A stretch of 19,381 nt of DNA, from assembly GCA_050288425.1 (NCBI GenBank), contig JBNKDU010000146.1, positions 1-19,381 of the forward strand. Direction: 5' to 3'. Position 1 is the first letter of the stretch. Every line of letters starts with the position of its first letter. The notes beneath the pieces were generated by a model that saw only the letters and a list, made by a program, of their open reading frames with translations, did not search any database and was not told where the DNA came from. This stretch comes from JARRKU01 sp050288425. Lineage in GTDB: Bacteria; Desulfobacterota; Desulfobacteria; Desulfobacterales; Desulfosarcinaceae. Positions 15,212 to 19,381 of this stretch are shown here, in pieces. A program made the translations under genes and the position numbers.

Positions 15212-15923
15212 AGTCTTCTCCCAAGTAGGCTTTGATCACGTTTTCGTCGGAAGCGATCTGGGCGGGGGGGCCTTCGGCGATCTTTCGGCCGAATTGAATC
15301 ACGACGATCCGGTCGGAAAGCGCCATGATGGCGCGCATGATGTGTTCGATGACGAAGATGGTGACGCCTCTGTCGCGCAGGTGCTTGATGATGGCCACCA
15401 TCTCGTCCACTTCGGAGGGCCGCAGGCCAGCCATGACTTCGTCGAGCAGCAGCAGTTTGGGATCCGTGGCCAGGGCGCGGGCGATCTCCAGCCGTTTGCG
15501 GTCGGCGATGGTCAGATTGCCGGCCCGCACATCCTTCATGTGGGCGAAGTTCAACTCCTCCAGGACCTGCAGGGCCTTTGCTTCGGCTTCGCCACGGTTG
15601 TTGGTGGAAATGAAACTGCCCACGGTGACGTTGTACAATACGCTTTTGGAAGCAAAGGGTTTGACGATCTGGAAAGTACGCGCCAGGCCGCTCTTGCACA
15701 GGTTCCAGGGTTTCTTCCCGTTGATCTTCTCCCCGGCGAAGGAAATGGTTCCGGTGGTCGGCGGGAATACACCGGCGATGCAGTTGAAGGCCGTCGATTT
15801 GCCGGCCCCGTTGGGTCCGATGAGGCCCAGGATCTCCCCGGTCCCGATGGTCAGGCTCAGATTGTCCACGGCCCGCAGACCGCCGAAGTCCTTGGTCATA
15901 TCGGTGACGTCAAGAATCTGCAT
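15198..15923 (-). CDS. livG: HAAT-family ABC transporter ATP-binding protein LivG, variant signature
   Basis: Encodes 241 residues. Walker A is GPNGAGKST (36-44), with the Q-loop in LARTFQIVKPF, Walker B in LLLLDEVMAGL (157-167) and an H-loop histidine (H194) in VIEHIMR. The ABC signature is unusual: LTIADRKRLEIARAL begins at 137, where LSYGQ or LSGGQ is expected, so the Ser-Gly-Gly contacts to ATP are missing. From memory, a similar LTLADRKR form exists in some LivG-like proteins, so this is probably a subfamily trait rather than damage. ATG 15923 is preferred over GTG 15932 because of the ribosome site. It overlaps both livM and livF by 14 nt. Confidence 0.92.
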   Translation of the reverse strand: MQILDVTDMTKDFGGLRAVDNLSLTIGTGEILGLIGPNGAGKSTAFNCIAGVFPPTTGTISFAGEKINGKKPWNLCKSGLARTFQIVKPFASKSVLYNVTVGSFISTNNRGEAEAKALQVLEELNFAHMKDVRAGNLTIADRKRLEIARALATDPKLLLLDEVMAGLRPSEVDEMVAIIKHLRDRGVTIFVIEHIMRAIMALSDRIVVIQFGRKIAEGPPAQIASDENVIKAYLGEDYAVS

Positions 15924-16965
15924 GCGCTGCACCTCCTTGGGAGCGGTCCGGGCTCTTCGTCGCGGCCTCCGGTTTTTCCCCGGTCAGGCGGTTGAGCAAT
16001 CCATGGTAGGCCCGGGTCAAGGGCTCCTGGAGACCCCTGGGCTGATAGAGCATCACCAGGATGAGCACCGCGCCGAAGATGATCAGGTGCATGCCCGGCA
16101 GGGTGTCGCCGAAGTAGATACGCGAGAAATCGCTCACCGGCCGCAGCAGCAGGGCGCCCAGCACCGGCCCGGCAATGGAGCCGCGGCCGCCGATCAACGC
16201 GATGAAGGCGATTTCGAAGGAGAGGTCCAGGGAGATGATGCTCTTGGGATGGATATACAAGGTGAACTGGGCGTAAAAGGTCCCCGCCAATGCGGTGAGA
16301 AAGGAGCTCATGGCCATGGCCGCCAGCTTGGCCCGGGCCACGTTGACCCCCAGGGCCATGGCCGCTTCGGGCTCCTCGCCCCCGGCGTTGAGATAATAGC
16401 CCAGCTTGGAGCGCGAAATCAGCCAGGTCAGCACCAGCACGCCGATCAGAAGCACCAGAATGATATAGTAATAGGGCTCCTTGCCAGCAAACATGAAGTT
16501 GGCAAAGCCGGTATTCATGGGCGGGATCTGCAACCCCCTGGGCCCGTTGAGTTTAAACGGCCCCAGAAAATCGATGTTTTCCACCATGACCCGCAAGCCT
16601 TCGGCAAAGGCAATGGTGGCCAAAGCAAAATAGGCGCCGCGCATCTTGAAGGTCAGCAGGCCGATCAGGATGCCCACGATCGTGGCCAGCACGCCGCCCA
16701 GGATCATGCCGAACCATGGGCTGATCCCGTATTGCAGGGATAAAATGGTGGACGTGTAAGCGCCGATCCCCACGAAGGCCGCATGTCCCAGAGGAAGCAC
16801 CCCGGCAAAGCCGCCCACCAGGTTCCAACTGGTGGTCAGGTAGGCATAGAAGTAAAGCAGGACCAGAATATGCAGGTAGGTCGCGCTACGGACCACCAAC
16901 GGCACCCCAAAGGCTACCAGCAGCACTCCGGCAAATGCGGCCGTATTGATTTGGCTTCGATTCAT
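15910..16965 (-). CDS. livM: HAAT-family ABC transporter permease LivM
   Basis: Encodes 351 residues with about eight to ten hydrophobic segments, making it an inner-membrane channel subunit. Family motifs include SWNLVGGFAGVLPLGHAAFVGIGAY (residues about 46-70), MRGAYFALATIAFAEGLRVM, LGVNVARAKLAAMAMSSFLTALAGTFYA (the cytoplasmic coupling region, about 210-237) and FIALIGGRGSIAGPVLGALLL. The C-terminal 25 residues are hydrophilic and overlap the livG start by 14 nt. ATG 16965 has only a weak, distant GGA ribosome site. It probably relies on coupling with livH, whose stop is 15 nt upstream. It pairs with LivH in the transporter. Confidence 0.92.
   Translation of the reverse strand: MNRSQINTAAFAGVLLVAFGVPLVVRSATYLHILVLLYFYAYLTTSWNLVGGFAGVLPLGHAAFVGIGAYTSTILSLQYGISPWFGMILGGVLATIVGILIGLLTFKMRGAYFALATIAFAEGLRVMVENIDFLGPFKLNGPRGLQIPPMNTGFANFMFAGKEPYYYIILVLLIGVLVLTWLISRSKLGYYLNAGGEEPEAAMALGVNVARAKLAAMAMSSFLTALAGTFYAQFTLYIHPKSIISLDLSFEIAFIALIGGRGSIAGPVLGALLLRPVSDFSRIYFGDTLPGMHLIIFGAVLILVMLYQPRGLQEPLTRAYHGLLNRLTGEKPEAATKSPDRSQGGAAHADS
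15932..15938 (-). promoter_or_regulatory. Ribosome binding site deciding the livG start
   Basis: AAGGAGG on the minus strand lies eight bases before ATG 15923. The alternative in-frame GTG at 15932 overlaps the site itself and so cannot be its start. The site lies inside the livM coding end. Confidence 0.75.
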
Positions 16966-16980
16966 AAGCTAAGTAGTCCT

Positions 16981-17868
16981 TTACCAGTCATATTTCATGC
17001 CGAACAATCCGGATGGCTTGACGAACAGGACGACCAGGAACAGGCCGTACACAATGGCCTCGGTCCAGGTGGCGGTCATAAACTCGGGCCCCACCGATTC
17101 GATCAAACCGATGATGATGCCACCGATCAGGGCACCAGGTATACTACCCAGTCCGCCCAGGACGACAATGATGAACCCCTTGATATCGAACAGCACACCC
17201 ACAGTGGGGAAGACATTGTTGAAGGGGATCAGGGTGACGGCGGCGATTCCGGCTGTGGCGGTCCCGATCCCGAAGGCCACATTATAAATCTTGTACTGGT
17301 TGATGCCCATCAGGCTGGCGGCTTCCCGATCCAGGCTGGTGGCGCGTATGGCGCGGCCGGTCCTGGTCTTCTGAAAAAACCAGTAAATCCCGGCGGCGGT
17401 CACCACCGCCGTAATGAACCCGAACAATTTAGGGACCGAGATAAACATGTCGCCCAGTTCGAGCATTTTGCCCCGCAAAGGGTTGTCCGGCAGATTGCGG
17501 TACTGCGGCCCGAAGATCAGCAGGGTCAGATTGTCCAGGATGTACCAGATGCCGGTCGTGACGATAATCACCGTGATGGGCTCGCGGACGTTTTTCTCGG
17601 CTTTGAAAATCGGTTTGATGACAATGTCCTGAAGATAATAACCGAAGAAAAACATCACCGGCACCACGATCGCCAAGGACAGGTAGGGATTGATACCGGT
17701 GAGCGTCACGGCCCAATAGGTAGCGTACATGCCCACCATGAGAAGCGAGCCGTGGGCGAAATTGATCACTTTGAGGACCCCGAAAATAATCGTCAAGCCC
17801 AATGCGGTCAGGCCGTAGATTGATCCCATGAGAATTCCGTTGATGCTGTCCTCAACGATGTAGAGCAT
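16981..17868 (-). CDS. livH: HAAT-family ABC transporter permease LivH
   Basis: Encodes 295 residues, the normal length, with about eight membrane segments. Motifs include INGILMGSIYGLTALGLTIIFGVLKVINFAHGS (about 9-41), typical of LivH, RAIRATSLDREAASLMGIN (the coupling region with the ATPases) and GFIIVVLGGLGSIPGALIGGIIIGL. It is the inner-membrane partner of LivM. The frame is open up to a TTG at 17940, but that stretch covers hairpin DNA and encodes no family sequence. ATG 17868, four bases after AAGGAGAG (17873-17880), is the clear start. It follows the binding-protein gene after 181 nt holding two hairpins. Confidence 0.93.
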   Translation of the reverse strand: MLYIVEDSINGILMGSIYGLTALGLTIIFGVLKVINFAHGSLLMVGMYATYWAVTLTGINPYLSLAIVVPVMFFFGYYLQDIVIKPIFKAEKNVREPITVIIVTTGIWYILDNLTLLIFGPQYRNLPDNPLRGKMLELGDMFISVPKLFGFITAVVTAAGIYWFFQKTRTGRAIRATSLDREAASLMGINQYKIYNVAFGIGTATAGIAAVTLIPFNNVFPTVGVLFDIKGFIIVVLGGLGSIPGALIGGIIIGLIESVGPEFMTATWTEAIVYGLFLVVLFVKPSGLFGMKYDW

Positions 17869-17900
17869 GGTTCTCTCCTTGAGGGGCTGAAAATAAAGGC

Positions 17901-17938
17901 GACATCGGGGCACGTCGGTTGGCCCGTACCCCGATGTC
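17901..17938 (-). terminator. Strong hairpin upstream of livH, possible partial terminator
   Basis: GACATCGGGGCACG (17901-17914) and CGTACCCCGATGTC (17925-17938) are complementary at 13 of 14 positions around a 10-nt loop. On the minus strand the stem is followed by GCCTTTATTTTC, a broken T-rich run. It could end part of the transcription after the binding-protein gene, or protect its mRNA 3' end, while some reads on into livH. Confidence 0.55.
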
Positions 17939-17953
17939 AATTAAAATCCCCCT

Positions 17954-17986
17954 GAGTCCCCCCCTTTGAAAAAAGGGAGGGGACTC
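17954..17986. repeat. C/G-tract hairpin between the binding-protein gene and livH
   Basis: GAGTCCCCCCCTTT (17954-17967) pairs with AAAGGGAGGGGACTC (17972-17986) around GAAA, with one bulge. From memory, hairpins of this CCCCCTTTGAAAAAGGGGG style are dispersed repeats in many bacterial genomes. Here it may be such a repeat or a processing/stability element for the upstream message. Confidence 0.5.
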
Positions 17987-18049
17987 CCTGCTGCGTTGCC
18001 CTTGCAAATGGGGATTCAATAACTTGCCCGAAGTGAACGATGCGCAATT

Positions 18050-19306
18050 TCAGGGCATCGGGAATACCGGTTTATAGCCGGCGCGCCGGGCTCCCTTGGG
18101 CCATACGGTGATGCGCTCCAATCCCTTGCCGATATCGTTGATCTGGACCATGACCAGCGATGCATTCTCATTCTGACCGGTCTTGTCGAACTTGACCGCA
18201 TCGTATCCCACGATCATGCCAGGGCCGCCGGTAAGATTGGTCGCTGCCAGGGCTTCCCGGATTTTGGCCGGTTCCAGGGATGCGGCCCGCTCCAAGGCAT
18301 CCTTTAAGACATACATGGCCAGGTAGGCGTCCACGGCTTCGCCGGTAAGGTTCTGGCCATATTTTTGATTGAATTTCGCGTTGGCTTCCTTGGCCCCGGG
18401 TTTGTTGACGTCTGTCTCCCATTCGACGATATCAAAAAGATAGCGGGCGTTCTTCCCGGCGGCTTTGATGAACGACGGGTCGGCATGTCCGCCGCCGCTG
18501 GCGATGATGGCCTTCAGTTTGACTTTGTATTCGGCCAGGGTGTTGGTCAACAAGATGGCATCGGCGGCATTGGAAACCAGCATCAGGACATCGGGCCGGG
18601 CGCGGCGGATTTTCTGGACCACGGGGCTCAGATCAGTGGCCGTGGATGGATAGGGTTCGTCCAATACGACCTTATAGCCGCCCTTTTCAGCCAGGGTTTT
18701 CCATTGGCCGGCGAAACCCTTGCCCCAATCGCCGTTTTCATAGACAAAGGCCAGTTTTTCGACTTTGGTATGGTACTCCTTTTCCATGTCCTTGAGAAAA
18801 TCGAACTGGTCGCGGGTCCACCAGCTGTCTTTGGCCGCAATGCGGAAAACGGTCTTAAACCCCTGGTCGGTGATTTTATCGGCCACAGACACCGGAACCA
18901 CAAACGGGATCCCATAGCGTTCGGCCACCGCCGTGGTGGGGTAAGTCACCGCGCTGTTCCAGCAACCGGTGAGCACATTGACCTTTTCAGTATTGATCAG
19001 TCGTTCGGCTTCGGAAACGCCCTTTTCCGGTTTGGATTCCGAGTCGGCATAAACCAATTCCAATTTTGCGCCGCCCAGGGATTTGATGCCGCCGGCTGCA
19101 TTAATCTCTTCAACGGCCATTTCCCGGGCGTATTTGCCTTGCTCTCCAACCGTTGCCGAGGGGCCCGAAAGGGGGATGATGTTGCCTATCTTGACCACGG
19201 TATCGGCGGCTAGCACCGGCTGACTCAAAGTGAACGCCAGCATGAAAATCAACCCCGCCATCAATACCCAGTTCCATTTTAATCCGGTTTTCGTTCTCAT
19301 TTGCAT
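18050..19306 (-). CDS. livJ: HAAT-family ABC transporter periplasmic substrate-binding protein (LivJ/LivK type)
   Basis: Encodes 418 residues. Residues 1-33 are a signal peptide (MQMRTKTGLK, a hydrophobic core, then QPVLA before ADT), so the mature protein is periplasmic. The mature part begins VVKIGNIIPLSGPSATVGEQGKYAREMAVEEINAAGGI, the classic start of type I periplasmic leucine-binding-like proteins, and continues with ELVYADSESKPEKGVSEAERLI and VLTGCWNSAVTYPTTAVAERYGIPFV. At 418 residues it is longer than E. coli LivJ (about 367), closer to binding proteins for amides, aromatics or other carboxylates, so the ligand should not be assumed to be leucine. ATG 19306 follows GGGAGGAAGGT; ATG 19300 is an alternative. 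No promoter was recognised in the 75 nt to the window edge. Confidence 0.92.
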   Translation of the reverse strand: MQMRTKTGLKWNWVLMAGLIFMLAFTLSQPVLAADTVVKIGNIIPLSGPSATVGEQGKYAREMAVEEINAAGGIKSLGGAKLELVYADSESKPEKGVSEAERLINTEKVNVLTGCWNSAVTYPTTAVAERYGIPFVVPVSVADKITDQGFKTVFRIAAKDSWWTRDQFDFLKDMEKEYHTKVEKLAFVYENGDWGKGFAGQWKTLAEKGGYKVVLDEPYPSTATDLSPVVQKIRRARPDVLMLVSNAADAILLTNTLAEYKVKLKAIIASGGGHADPSFIKAAGKNARYLFDIVEWETDVNKPGAKEANAKFNQKYGQNLTGEAVDAYLAMYVLKDALERAASLEPAKIREALAATNLTGGPGMIVGYDAVKFDKTGQNENASLVMVQINDIGKGLERITVWPKGARRAGYKPVFPMP

Positions 19307-19381
19307 ACCTTCCTCCCTTATTGCGTGTAAGATTTTGAAACCACTTGTACTTCATGCGTGACTGTTGCTCTGGCTCTGTAT

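Noticed and set aside
17869..17940. Upstream TTG start for livH
   Set aside because: The added residues are encoded by hairpin DNA, and ATG 17868 has a strong ribosome site and matches the family start.

Overview
The window reads as chromosomal DNA from an anaerobic bacterium of the Desulfobacterota (a Desulfosarcina/Desulfobacteraceae-like sulfate reducer is my best guess). The guess rests on high GC content, a tungsten-type aldehyde:ferredoxin oxidoreductase, a two-CW-domain cysteine protein, a thioredoxin-like protein of the VPGUxxT (seleno)protein type, and many hybrid histidine kinases. This is inferred from gene content; no search was run.

Left part (1-4107, all minus strand): the 5' part of a small two-CW-domain protein that runs off the left edge, a secreted single-cysteine thioredoxin-fold protein, and a 992-residue protein joining two receiver-like domains to a pyruvate-phosphate-dikinase-type ATP-grasp domain. 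The leader between the last two genes can fold and resembles a GEMM (cyclic dinucleotide) riboswitch in several but not all elements.

Middle part (4108-10986): a 428-nt divergent intergenic region rich in inverted repeats, then three plus-strand signalling genes. These are a membrane hybrid histidine kinase (PAS-HK-REC), a soluble GAF-HK-REC-REC-Hpt hybrid kinase, and a REC-HDOD response regulator starting at TTG. Together they hold every part of a multistep phosphorelay. The block ends in a perfect 31-bp hairpin that fills the gap to the convergent right-hand operon.

Right part (11060-19306, minus strand): a branched-chain-amino-acid-type (HAAT) ABC uptake operon in the order binding protein, livH, livM, livG, livF. 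It continues after 20 nt into an aldehyde:ferredoxin oxidoreductase and then, after 196 nt, a GabD-type succinate-semialdehyde dehydrogenase. The layout suggests that the imported compound, or a product of it, passes through an aldehyde/carboxylate step; the real substrate cannot be read from the sequence. Two hairpins lie between the binding-protein gene and livH and may set their expression ratio.

No rRNA, tRNA, CRISPR array, transposase, integrase or phage gene was seen. The points most worth a second look are the REC-REC-ATP-grasp fusion, the GEMM-like leader, the inverted repeats in the divergent region, the 31-bp hairpin and the coupling of the transporter to the oxidoreductase.
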